From an uncultured Clostridia bacterium (GTDB lineage Bacteria > Bacillota > Clostridia > Christensenellales > Aristaeellaceae), in assembly GCA_937886445.1 (NCBI GenBank), contig CALGBY010000138.1, positions 1 through 49,841 on the forward strand: a stretch of DNA of 49,841 bases. Reading direction: 5' to 3'. The notes beneath the pieces are model-generated. The model was given only the letters and a program-made list of their open reading frames with translations. It did not search any database and was not told where the DNA came from. Positions within the stretch are counted from its first letter, which is position 1. The number at the start of each line of letters is the position of its first letter. Below, in pieces: positions 1 to 6,895 of this stretch. Both the position numbers and the translations under genes were made by a program.

Positions 1-45
1 TTCTGTTCGGGATTTGATAGTCAAATTCCTTTTGGTAACAAAAAT

Positions 46-74
46 GTAATATTTGCAATTAATGCGTAATATTT
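46..74. repeat. AT-rich 20-bp-period direct repeat upstream of vanY promoter
   Basis: GTAATATTT occurs at 46-54 and again at 66-74, in phase at 20 bp, about 35 bp upstream of a strong sigma-70 promoter. It may be an UP-like element or a regulator site. Only the repeat itself is seen; function is inferred. Confidence 0.35.
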
Positions 75-108
75 AAATGAGATGACCCTGTTATGCCTGC
101 ACGGCGGA

Positions 109-137
109 TTGACAGACATCCTATCCGTAATTATAAT
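109..137 (+). promoter_or_regulatory. Sigma-70/SigA promoter of the VanY1 gene
   Basis: A perfect TTGACA (109-114) and a perfect TATAAT (132-137) are separated by 17 bp. Transcription should begin near 144, about 20 nt before the ATG, leaving a short leader that carries GGGAGGG as SD. Confidence 0.85.
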
Positions 138-164
138 ACAATATGAAAACGGGAGGGATACGCC

Positions 165-1094
165 ATGAAAACCAGAAGGAACGGGATTCGAGCCATCATT
201 CTGCTGCTGCTCTGCATGCTGTGCTGCACGCTGCTGTGCGCGCGTGCCGAGGGGTATTCCCTGCTTGTCAAAGGCGATAAGGGAGCGAAAGTGAAGCAGC
301 TTCAGAGCAGACTGTCGGAGCTGGGATACCTGGACGGGGAAGCGGACGGGGTGTACGGAAACGATACGCGGGACGCCGTGATCCTGTTTCAGAGAACGGC
401 GGGGCTGAAGGCGGACGGAAAGGCCGGAAACGCGACCCAAAGCAGGCTGTATGCCGCGGACGCCCCTTATGCCGAGCGCACGGATACGCTGGCGGGAGAA
501 CAGCCGCTGCTGATCAATAAGGAATTTACCGCCGGGGATCATTTTGTTCCGGCTGATCTGGTACTGCTTTCCGATGTGATCCCGGAAGGGCTGTGTACTT
601 ATAAAAACAAGGGGATCAAGGGGGTACGCGAAGCTGCCGAGGCATGGGCAGAGCTGCTGCAGGCCGCGCACGCGGACGGGCTTGTAAAATGGCAGTTTTC
701 GGAAGGATGGCGTTCCTACGACAGACAGAAGGAGCTTTTTGACGCGTCTGTCAACCGCTTTATCAATAATAACGGCATGTCACGCAGCAGGGCGATCTCC
801 GCTACGCGCCTCACCGTGGCGGACCCCGGGACCAGCGAGCATCATACCGGCCTTGCCTTTGATATGACTGTACCCGGGAAAAATTTCTGCGACACCGCTC
901 AGTACCGGTGGATGAAGCAGCACTGCTGGGAGTACGGCTTTATTCTGCGCTATACCGATGAAAAACAGAGCATTACCGGTTTTCTGGGTGAGGAATGGCA
1001 TTACCGCTATGTGGGAAAAGAACACGCGATGCGTATTCATGAGCTGGGAATATGCCTTGAAGAATATATCGATATGCTGAACAGTGAACGGTGA
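165..1094 (+). CDS. Secreted VanY-type D-alanyl-D-alanine carboxypeptidase with peptidoglycan-binding domain
   Basis: 309 aa. A hydrophobic signal peptide (about residues 9-28) is followed by a PG_binding_1 domain (about 33-95) and a C-terminal VanY/M15B zinc peptidase domain. The family signature SxHxxGxAxD is present (S224, H226, G229, A231, D233), and ExxH lies at E276-H279, giving the zinc ligands and the catalytic Glu. The protein should trim the terminal D-Ala of peptidoglycan stem peptides outside the membrane. The ATG at 165 has a GGGAGGG SD about 7 nt upstream. It heads a group with the DUF402-HD gene 45 bp downstream, and a second VanY without the binding domain follows at 2546. No vanHAX or vanRS genes are in view, so cell-wall remodelling is more likely than glycopeptide resistance. 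Confidence 0.9.
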   Translation: MKTRRNGIRAIILLLLCMLCCTLLCARAEGYSLLVKGDKGAKVKQLQSRLSELGYLDGEADGVYGNDTRDAVILFQRTAGLKADGKAGNATQSRLYAADAPYAERTDTLAGEQPLLINKEFTAGDHFVPADLVLLSDVIPEGLCTYKNKGIKGVREAAEAWAELLQAAHADGLVKWQFSEGWRSYDRQKELFDASVNRFINNNGMSRSRAISATRLTVADPGTSEHHTGLAFDMTVPGKNFCDTAQYRWMKQHCWEYGFILRYTDEKQSITGFLGEEWHYRYVGKEHAMRIHELGICLEEYIDMLNSER

Positions 1095-1139
1095 TAAATA
1101 CGCGGCACAGGATCAGAAAAAGAGGGCAGTACGGAAACG

Positions 1140-2411
1140 ATGAAGCATAAACATCTGAACAGAGATGGCTGGGGCTTTCAGTATTACCCGTATTATCAGA
1201 TGCGGATGGATGAGGATTTTTTTCACGGAACAGTGTGCCTGATCCGCCTGACAGACGGGGAAAAGCAGGAATGGCAGATGCCTCTCGCGGGAAATATACA
1301 GGTCACCGGCAAAGGCGTAACATGGCTTGAAATGATACCGGATGATACGAAACGGGTGATCACCGTGATGTATTTTCCGGACGGAACGCGTGATCCGCAG
1401 CGGAAAAATTATCCCGAGCCGGCAGACGCGGAATATCAGCCCTCCATATGGTATGTGGATGTTTCCGCCGGGATCGAATATGATAACAGCGGTGTTATCA
1501 CTTATATCGACCAGTATCTGGATGTGATCTTTTCTCCGGAGGGCGATGTTCTGGTGGATGACCGGGATGAGCTTGAGCAGGCCTTTTCCTCCGGTGAACT
1601 GTCGGAAAAGCAGTACAGGGACGCGCTCGCGGAGGGCGAACGCATTCAGAAGGAACTGTGCTCGGATATCCGGAAGACGGACGCGTGGTGTGCCCGGGTG
1701 CGCCGGGCTGCCGAAAAGAGGATCGCGGAGGGAGAAAAAATCACAATGTGCCGTGAAATGCTCGAGGCTGAAAAAATGCTGGAGGACGGCATAGAATATG
1801 TGAAGGATGTGTTCCGCAATGATTTCGGCGGGCACGATTTTTATCACACACTGCGGGTACTGCGTACGGCGCAGAGCCTTGCGGAGAAGGAAAAGGCCAA
1901 TTGGCTCATTGTGTCCCTGGCGGCGCTTCTCCATGATGTGGATGACAGAAAGCTTTCACCTGATACCTGTGAAGGAAAGGATCGCGCGGTGCGTTTTCTG
2001 AAGGAGCATCATGTGCCTGAGGATGTGATCGGACGCGTATGCGGGATCATCGGAGAGGTTTCCTTCAGCGGGACCGATTCTGTTGTTCCCGGGACCATTG
2101 AGGGAAAATGTGTGCAGGATGCCGACCGGCTGGACGCGTTGGGGGCGATCGGCATCGCGCGGGCTTTCGCGTACGGCGGCAGCCATGACCGGCCGATCCA
2201 TGATCCCGATATTCCTCCGAGGCTGAATATGAACGGCGAGGAGTATCGCGGGCATGTAGCCACCTCTGTCAATCATTTTTACGAAAAGCTGTTTCTGCTG
2301 AAGGATATGATGAACACGAGGGCCGGAACGCAGATCGCGGAGCGGCGGGAGGCCTGTATGCGCTCCTTTATGGATGAGTTCTTGAATGAATGGGACGGGA
2401 AGGACATATAG
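1140..2411 (+). CDS. DUF402-HD domain fusion, predicted nucleotide (tri/di)phosphate hydrolase
   Basis: 423 aa. The N-terminal half (about 8-180) resembles DUF402 (FomD/Ntdp-like nucleoside di/triphosphatase): aromatic/acidic patches and the typical WYVDV ... YLDVIFSPEG ... DELEQAF order. The C-terminal part (about 205-415) is an HD phosphohydrolase of the YedJ/YpgQ kind, with H232-D233, H236, H265-D266 and a DADRLDALG block (D327-D332). Members of both families hydrolyse nucleotides, so the fusion probably acts in the cytosol on an (d)NTP or modified nucleotide, but the substrate cannot be read from sequence. There is no signal peptide, although both neighbours are secreted VanY proteins. 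The start ATG lies about 10 nt after a weak purine-rich SD (AGAGGG). The two-domain call is firm; the activity is inferred. Confidence 0.75.
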   Translation: MKHKHLNRDGWGFQYYPYYQMRMDEDFFHGTVCLIRLTDGEKQEWQMPLAGNIQVTGKGVTWLEMIPDDTKRVITVMYFPDGTRDPQRKNYPEPADAEYQPSIWYVDVSAGIEYDNSGVITYIDQYLDVIFSPEGDVLVDDRDELEQAFSSGELSEKQYRDALAEGERIQKELCSDIRKTDAWCARVRRAAEKRIAEGEKITMCREMLEAEKMLEDGIEYVKDVFRNDFGGHDFYHTLRVLRTAQSLAEKEKANWLIVSLAALLHDVDDRKLSPDTCEGKDRAVRFLKEHHVPEDVIGRVCGIIGEVSFSGTDSVVPGTIEGKCVQDADRLDALGAIGIARAFAYGGSHDRPIHDPDIPPRLNMNGEEYRGHVATSVNHFYEKLFLLKDMMNTRAGTQIAERREACMRSFMDEFLNEWDGKDI

Positions 2412-2417
2412 TATAAT
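2412..2417 (+). promoter_or_regulatory. Possible -10 element for VanY2
   Basis: A perfect TATAAT begins one base after the stop codon of the HD gene. No good -35 sits at normal spacing (TGGGAC is 15 bp upstream). If used, transcription starts near 2425 and all of repeat copy H lies in the VanY2 leader. Confidence 0.35.
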
Positions 2418-2490
2418 GCCGAACCATCCGGCAGGATCGTCCGCGGTGTCGTTTGCGTGAAGACGATTTTTGAAAATGGATAAACAAAAA

Positions 2491-2545
2491 GGACGTACGG
2501 CTGATCTCTGCGCAGCCCTTTGGCGCCTTAATCTGAGGAGGACGG
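2491..2545 (+). repeat. Dispersed leader repeat, copy H (VanY2 leader)
   Basis: A diverged copy of the repeat family: GTACGGCTGAT, then CGCAGCCC, then TGGCGCCTTAATC followed by TGAGGAGGACGG that ends directly at the VanY2 ATG. The family SD block is used as the RBS. GGCTG and CAGCC in this copy can pair (5 bp). It is the least similar of the eight copies, but order and spacing of the blocks are kept. Confidence 0.55.
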
Positions 2546-3229
2546 ATGACCTTGATACGAACAGGATGTGTTCTGCTGGCATTGATGCTTGTCTTTACGG
2601 CGTTGACCGCGGCAGGGGAAGGGAGCGGTAAAGCGAACGGGATCCCGCTTCTTGTCAACCGGGAGCATCCTTTGCCGGATGATCATGTGTCTGTTGAGCT
2701 TGTGCTGCTTTCGGAGGTGATCCCGGAGGGACTGTGTTCCTACGAGCATGAGGGCATGCTGGCGGAACGGGAGGCGGCGGAGGCATGGGTGACGCTGCTT
2801 ACCGCGGCGCACGCGGACGGCCTGTCGGAATGGCAGTTTTCGGAGGCGTACCGTACCGGGGAAGAGCAGCAGCGGCTGTTTGACGAGACGGTGCGATCCT
2901 ACATCCTTCAGTACGGCATGACTGAGACACAGGCGACCGAGGCTGCCCTGTATCTCGCCGCGCCTGCAGAAGCAAGCGAGCATCAGACCGGCCTCGCGTT
3001 CGATATGACCGTTCCGGGAGAGTATTTCGGCGATACGGCGCAGTACCTGTGGATGAAGCGGCATTGCGCGGAATACGGATTCATTCTGCGCTATACGGAT
3101 GAGAAGGAAGACATTACCGGCTATATGAGCGAGGAATGGCACTACCGGTATGTGGGGAAAGAGCACGCGCTGAGGATGGAAGAGCTGGACATGTGTCTGG
3201 AGGAGTATATCCTGTATCTTTCAGACTGA
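2546..3229 (+). CDS. Secreted VanY-type D-alanyl-D-alanine carboxypeptidase, short form
   Basis: 227 aa. A signal peptide (about 1-25) is followed directly by the VanY/M15B peptidase domain, with SEHQTGLAFD and EEWHYRYVG carrying the zinc ligands and catalytic Glu. It is a paralogue of the product at 165: both share the block before the catalytic core (VLLS-VIPEGLC) and the C-terminal helix ending in LEEYI, but this one lacks the PG_binding_1 domain, so the pair probably arose by duplication with domain loss or gain. The ATG at 2546 follows GGAGGA supplied by repeat copy H. The CARF nuclease gene starts 31 bp after the stop and has no promoter of its own, so the two are probably co-transcribed. 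Confidence 0.88.
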   Translation: MTLIRTGCVLLALMLVFTALTAAGEGSGKANGIPLLVNREHPLPDDHVSVELVLLSEVIPEGLCSYEHEGMLAEREAAEAWVTLLTAAHADGLSEWQFSEAYRTGEEQQRLFDETVRSYILQYGMTETQATEAALYLAAPAEASEHQTGLAFDMTVPGEYFGDTAQYLWMKRHCAEYGFILRYTDEKEDITGYMSEEWHYRYVGKEHALRMEELDMCLEEYILYLSD

Positions 3230-3260
3230 TATATGAACTGTTTTAGATGGAGGTGTGCGA

Positions 3261-4436
3261 ATGAAAACGCTGATCGAGCTTTATGATGAGCGACCGGTGG
3301 AAAATGTGATCAGCACGGAGATGTTCCGCCCGGATACCACGGTATTCATCTGTTCTGAAGAGGTTGCCCGCGATAAGCGGCTGCACGACCGGCTTCGTGA
3401 GTATTTTGAAGCGCGCGGGGTGGATACGAAGCTGGTGTTTGTTGAGACGAGCGTTGTGGATGCCGAAAGCGTAAGCCGCCGGCTGCGGGAGGTGATCCGC
3501 ACTTATCCGGACCCGGCGCTGGATATCGCGGGCGGAACGGATGCCGCCCTTTTTGCCGGTGGGCTGGTGAGCGCGGATACTGAGATCCCGGTATTCACCT
3601 ACAGCCGCAAGCAGAACCGTTACTACAATATCCGAAACGCCTCCTTTGTGCACAAAATGCTCTGTCCGCTTGAAATGAAGGTGAAGGATTGCATCCTGAT
3701 GGCAGGCGGAAGTGTGCGAACGGGAAGAGTGGATAATTCGATACTGGATAAGTATGAGCAGATGTTTGTACCGTTCTTTGATGTTTTTATGAAATACCGG
3801 AGGGACTGGAACCGGCTGATCTCCTATATCCAGAAGATCTCTCAGGGAGACAGGAACACAAAGGTATCTTTGAACGCGGAGGGTGAATATCAGATCAAAG
3901 GAGAACGCGGCCAGAAGCTGATCGCGAACACGGAGGCCCTGAAGGATATAGAAAAGATCGGCATGATCAGCAAATTGAAATTCGGCGGGGAGAAGCTGAG
4001 CTTTCGCTTTAAGGATGAGCAGTGCCGCGCGTGGCTGCGCGATGTGGGCAGCGTGCTGGAGCTGTATGTGTATCAGTGCTGCAGGGAGACCGGCGCGTTC
4101 GGCGATGTACACACCAGCGTGATCGTGGACTGGCAGGGCGACGGGCAGCCCGAAAATGTGACCAATGAGATCGATGTTATGGCCACGCGGGGAATCCGCC
4201 CGACATTCATCAGCTGCAAGGTGTGCGAGGTAAAAACAGAGGCGCTCAATGAACTGGCGATCCTGCGGGACCGCTTCGGTAACGGGATCGCGCGCGCCGC
4301 GATCGTGACCGCGGAACGGGGACGCGGCATCATGCGCCACCGCGCGCAGGAACTGGGGATCGATGTGATCGATCTGGATGATCTGAAGGCGGGCAAACCG
4401 CTTGCTCAGCTTGCCAATCTCAGTAATCTGATATAA
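3261..4436 (+). CDS. Card1/Can2-like CARF-domain nuclease (DUF1887 family), no CRISPR locus in window
   Basis: 391 aa. The N-terminal CARF-type Rossmann fold (about 20-150) carries D88-I-A-G91-G92-T93, the ligand-binding GGT loop typical of Card1/Can2/VC1899 proteins. A middle region (about 170-255, including TEALKDIEKIGMI) fits the winged-helix linker. The C-terminal PD-(D/E)XK domain has N302-E303-I-D305 and then S318-C-K320, so D305 and K320 match the nuclease motif, while the residue two before Lys is Ser rather than the Glu of the textbook ExK. Characterised relatives are switched on by cyclic oligoadenylate made by type III CRISPR Cas10 and cut DNA and/or RNA. Here no cas gene or CRISPR array is within 50 kb, so the activator is unknown. 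The ATG at 3261 is preferred over GTG at 3255 because GGAGG sits 7 nt before it. Confidence 0.85.
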   Translation: MKTLIELYDERPVENVISTEMFRPDTTVFICSEEVARDKRLHDRLREYFEARGVDTKLVFVETSVVDAESVSRRLREVIRTYPDPALDIAGGTDAALFAGGLVSADTEIPVFTYSRKQNRYYNIRNASFVHKMLCPLEMKVKDCILMAGGSVRTGRVDNSILDKYEQMFVPFFDVFMKYRRDWNRLISYIQKISQGDRNTKVSLNAEGEYQIKGERGQKLIANTEALKDIEKIGMISKLKFGGEKLSFRFKDEQCRAWLRDVGSVLELYVYQCCRETGAFGDVHTSVIVDWQGDGQPENVTNEIDVMATRGIRPTFISCKVCEVKTEALNELAILRDRFGNGIARAAIVTAERGRGIMRHRAQELGIDVIDLDDLKAGKPLAQLANLSNLI

Positions 4437-4458
4437 CGGCGGGAAATACCTCCGCCGT
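4437..4458 (+). other. Small hairpin downstream of the CARF nuclease
   Basis: CGGCGG and CCGCCG form a stem just after the stop codon, ahead of the main terminator. Its T-tract is poor (GTTTTG a few bases later), so it is probably an auxiliary 3' structure. Confidence 0.35.
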
Positions 4459-4471
4459 GGCGGTGTTTTGA

Positions 4472-4513
4472 TGGGGCTGTTCTGCGCGCCTGCGCAGGAT
4501 GGCCCCGTTTTTT
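4472..4513 (+). terminator. Rho-independent terminator after the CARF nuclease
   Basis: GGGGC pairs with GCCCC around an inner CTGCGC/GCGCAG stem, and the hairpin is followed by GTTTTTT. It separates the VanY/CARF group from the decarboxylase operon. Confidence 0.8.
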
Positions 4514-4550
4514 ACAGCCCATTGGTGTCTCTTCCGGAGGGCGGGCAATA
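4511..4550 (+). repeat. Dispersed leader repeat, copy A (upstream of decarboxylase operon)
   Basis: ACAGCCCATTGGTGTC joins CTTCCGGAGGGCGGGCAATA. The last 20 bases are identical to copy D before tadA at 29774-29793. The 5' hairpin of the repeat is replaced here by the preceding intrinsic terminator, whose T-tract abuts the ACAGCC. No annotated gene starts directly behind it. A 33-codon frame opened by TTG at 4555 has the SD-like GGCGGG 8 nt upstream. Confidence 0.7.
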
Positions 4551-4579
4551 AATTTTGTGTTTTGTGCAGGAAAAAGGAA

Positions 4580-4585
4580 TACAAT
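4580..4585 (+). promoter_or_regulatory. Candidate -10 of the decarboxylase operon
   Basis: TACAAT at 4580-4585. The nearest -35-like hexamer, TTGTGT at 4555-4560, has a long 19-bp spacer. This is the only promoter-like site between the terminator and the operon, so it is offered with low confidence. Confidence 0.35.
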
Positions 4586-4684
4586 GTAGAATATCAGAAA
4601 TTGGGTTTAGATGTGGCTTATCCTTTTTCTGCATGAATAAGCCGCTTCATCCATAGATTAAACCCGGAGAAAGAGAGGTACGGT

Positions 4685-6082
4685 ATGGGGAATTCTGAAG
4701 CTCTCAGCAAAATGAAAGAAGAGAAAGCCGCTGTCATGCAGGGAGACGCCAAGAGGCTGAGCGACCTGAAGACCGCCGGCAGGCTGAACGCACGGGAAAG
4801 GATCGACGGTCTCTTTGACGCCGGTTCCTTCGCGGAAACAGACGTGCTGAAAAAGTGCGGCGTTGTGTGCGGATTCGGCACCGTGAACGGCCGTCCCGCG
4901 TTCTGCTTTTCGCAGGATGTGACGGACAGAGGCGGAGCGATGTGCGTAAAGCAGGGTGAAAAGATCATCCGCACCCTGAACCAGGCGCGTGTATCCGGTA
5001 CGCCTGTCGTGATGTTCCTGGACAGCAACGGCCTCGTGCTGGAGGAAGGCGCTGCCGCTCTGAACGCCTATGCGAAGGTCATGAGCGCTCTGGCCCGCCT
5101 TTCCGGCGTATGCCCGCTGATCGCCTGCGTATCCGGCAACTGCTGCGGAACCGCCGCCATGATGGCCCGTGTTGCCGATATCACCATTCAGGTAAAGAAG
5201 AGCACGCTGGCTCTTTCAAGCCTGCTGGTGATGCAGAAGGGCGAGGATAAGGACAAGGATGCCCAGGCGCTTTTCGGCGCTGAAACGCTTGCCGCCCAGG
5301 GTGCTGTATCCATGGTGGCTGAAAATGAACAGGAAGCGTTTGCGATCATTTCCGAGCTGCTTGAACTGCTGCCCGCCTGCAACATGGAAGGCGCTCCGCT
5401 CGGCGATGATGATGATCTGAACCGTGTACTTGAAAATGCCGAGGATGCCGACGCCGAGGCGCTGGCTCAGGCGCTGGCCGACTGCGGGAAGACCGTTGAG
5501 CTGGGCAGGGCGTACGGCAAGTGCAACCGCACTCTGCTTGCCCGTGTGGGCGGAAGAAGCTGCGGCATCGTATCCCAGAACGGCGGAAAGATGAACGCGG
5601 CCGATATGGAAAAGACCGCCCGCTTTGTGCGCTTCTGCGATTGCTTCCAGCTGCCCGTGATCACGCTTTGCAATACAGACGGTATCGAGCCTCCCGCTTC
5701 GTCCCGTCAGGCCGAGACCATCCGCGCCGCCGGCCAGCTGATGTACGCCTATGCCGAGGCGACCACCGTGAAGGTATCCGTGATCCGCGGAAACCTGATC
5801 GGCAATGCCTATGCGGTGATGGGTGGCGGAGATATGGCCGATGTGAGCTATATGTGGCCTGACGCGGCTGTCGCGGCCGTATCCGCTCCCGTATACGAGC
5901 GTACGCTGGCCAAGGGGGATTATGCCGGGCTCTTCGGCGCTGTGGCAACAGCGAAGGCCGGCCTGACCGATGACTGCATCGATCCCGCGGATACTCGCAA
6001 GGCCGTGATCGCCGCCATGGAAATGATGGCGACCAAGCATGATGTCAACCTGCCCCGCAAGCACGGCAATCTGCCGCTGTAA
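4685..6082 (+). CDS. mmdA: Acyl-CoA carboxyltransferase subunit (MmdA / 12S transcarboxylase / PCC-beta family)
   Basis: 465 aa, about the length of short MmdA homologues. The two crotonase-like halves are visible: an N-terminal acyl-CoA side (ARERIDGLFD at the front, the SGNCCGTAAM oxyanion region) and a C-terminal carboxybiotin side (ASSRQAETIRAAG, NAYAVMGGG). The C-terminus, with DDCIDP and MMATKHD, is diagnostic of propionyl-/methylmalonyl-CoA carboxyltransferases. It should move CO2 between a short acyl-CoA (methylmalonyl-CoA is the usual one) and biotin on the carrier encoded by the third gene. It is first in a five-gene operon with gamma, carrier, beta pump and a 5S subunit. Codon use is strongly biased to CTG, GCC and AAG, suggesting high expression. 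No biotin carboxylase gene is present, so decarboxylation or transcarboxylation is favoured over ATP-driven carboxylation. Confidence 0.85.
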   Translation: MGNSEALSKMKEEKAAVMQGDAKRLSDLKTAGRLNARERIDGLFDAGSFAETDVLKKCGVVCGFGTVNGRPAFCFSQDVTDRGGAMCVKQGEKIIRTLNQARVSGTPVVMFLDSNGLVLEEGAAALNAYAKVMSALARLSGVCPLIACVSGNCCGTAAMMARVADITIQVKKSTLALSSLLVMQKGEDKDKDAQALFGAETLAAQGAVSMVAENEQEAFAIISELLELLPACNMEGAPLGDDDDLNRVLENAEDADAEALAQALADCGKTVELGRAYGKCNRTLLARVGGRSCGIVSQNGGKMNAADMEKTARFVRFCDCFQLPVITLCNTDGIEPPASSRQAETIRAAGQLMYAYAEATTVKVSVIRGNLIGNAYAVMGGGDMADVSYMWPDAAVAAVSAPVYERTLAKGDYAGLFGAVATAKAGLTDDCIDPADTRKAVIAAMEMMATKHDVNLPRKHGNLPL

Positions 6083-6094
6083 GGAGGACGGAAG

Positions 6095-6442
6095 ATGAGT
6101 AACTTTACCATCGGCCTTTCCACTACCGCGATCGGCATGCTCGTGGTTTTTGTGGGGCTTGCGATCCTGATCGGCTGCATCATGCTGATGGGTCTGCTTA
6201 CAAAAAGGCTGAAGAGCGATGATAAGCCCGCCGAGGCGCCTGCTCCTGCCGCGGAGGAACCCGTACAGGAAGAGGAAGCCGAAGAAAACGATGATGCTCT
6301 TGTTGCCGTGATCAACGCGGCCGTGATGTGCGTATGGGATAAAAAGGATACCGGCTTTGTCGTGCGCCGTATCCGCCGCTGCCCCGTTCAAAATTCCTGG
6401 CAGAGCGCTGCCCGGGATGAACAGATGAATAACAGAATGTAA
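6095..6442 (+). CDS. Oxaloacetate/methylmalonyl-CoA decarboxylase gamma subunit (OadG family)
   Basis: 115 aa. There is one N-terminal membrane helix (about 10-36, rich in Ile/Leu/Val/Gly), then an Ala/Pro/Glu-rich cytosolic linker (about 43-70) and a short basic C-terminal segment including WDKKDTGFVVRRIRR. This is the standard OadG/MmdD layout. The subunit anchors the peripheral carboxyltransferase to the membrane pump and helps assembly. It starts 12 bp after mmdA behind AAGGAGG and precedes the biotin carrier by 20 bp. Sequence conservation in this family is low, so the call leans on topology plus operon position. Confidence 0.8.
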   Translation: MSNFTIGLSTTAIGMLVVFVGLAILIGCIMLMGLLTKRLKSDDKPAEAPAPAAEEPVQEEEAEENDDALVAVINAAVMCVWDKKDTGFVVRRIRRCPVQNSWQSAARDEQMNNRM

Positions 6443-6462
6443 ACCGGAAGGGAGATATTAAA

Positions 6463-6846
6463 ATGCGTAAATTCAATATTACCGTAAACGGTGTTTCCTA
6501 TGAAGTGGAAGTTGAAGAAGTGGAAGGTACTGCCTCCTCCGCCGCTCCCGTTGCCGCTGCCGCTCCCAAGGCTGCTCCTGCCGCCCCGAAGGCTGCCGCT
6601 GCCCCCGCTCCCAAGGCTGCTCCCGTAGCCGGCGGAAACAAGATCAACGCTCCCATGCCCGGCACCATTCTGGATGTGAAGGTCGCCGCCGGCTCCAAGG
6701 TAAAGAAGGGCGATACCCTGATGATCCTGGAAGCCATGAAGATGGAAAACGAGATCCAGGCTCCTGCCGACGGTACTGTTGCTCAGGTGACGGTAAGCAA
6801 GGGTGCTTCCGTTTCCTCAGGCGATGTGCTCTGCGTAATGAACTGA
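6463..6846 (+). CDS. Biotin carboxyl carrier protein of the decarboxylase complex
   Basis: 127 aa. A short N-terminal beta segment (MRKFNITVNG) is followed by a flexible Ala/Pro/Lys linker (about 25-60) and a C-terminal biotinyl domain (about 60-127). The canonical EAMKMEN motif puts the biotinylated lysine at K93, 34 residues from the C-terminus as expected. It shuttles the carboxyl group between the two carboxyltransferase subunits and the beta pump. It matches MmdC and the 1.3S subunit of transcarboxylase. Being a free subunit, it explains why the 5S protein encoded downstream lacks its own biotin domain. SD GGGAG precedes the ATG. Confidence 0.93.
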   Translation: MRKFNITVNGVSYEVEVEEVEGTASSAAPVAAAAPKAAPAAPKAAAAPAPKAAPVAGGNKINAPMPGTILDVKVAAGSKVKKGDTLMILEAMKMENEIQAPADGTVAQVTVSKGASVSSGDVLCVMN

Positions 6847-6895
6847 GTTTCTCTCCGGTATCACAGTAAATAACGGATAAGGAGGAGAAACTGCC

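Noticed and set aside
165..3229. Vancomycin resistance locus
   Set aside because: VanY-type proteins are present, but vanH, vanA/B, vanX and vanRS are not, and alr is an ordinary alanine racemase without a visible VanT membrane domain.
3261..4436. CRISPR array accompanying the CARF nuclease
   Set aside because: No regularly spaced direct repeats of 25-40 bp were seen anywhere in the window.
5216..6391. Long minus-strand open frame opposite the decarboxylase operon
   Set aside because: His/Gly/Arg-rich shadow of GC-rich plus-strand codons, no SD or recognisable domain. The same applies to the long antisense frames opposite the genes at 8361, 24399, 36607 and 38184.
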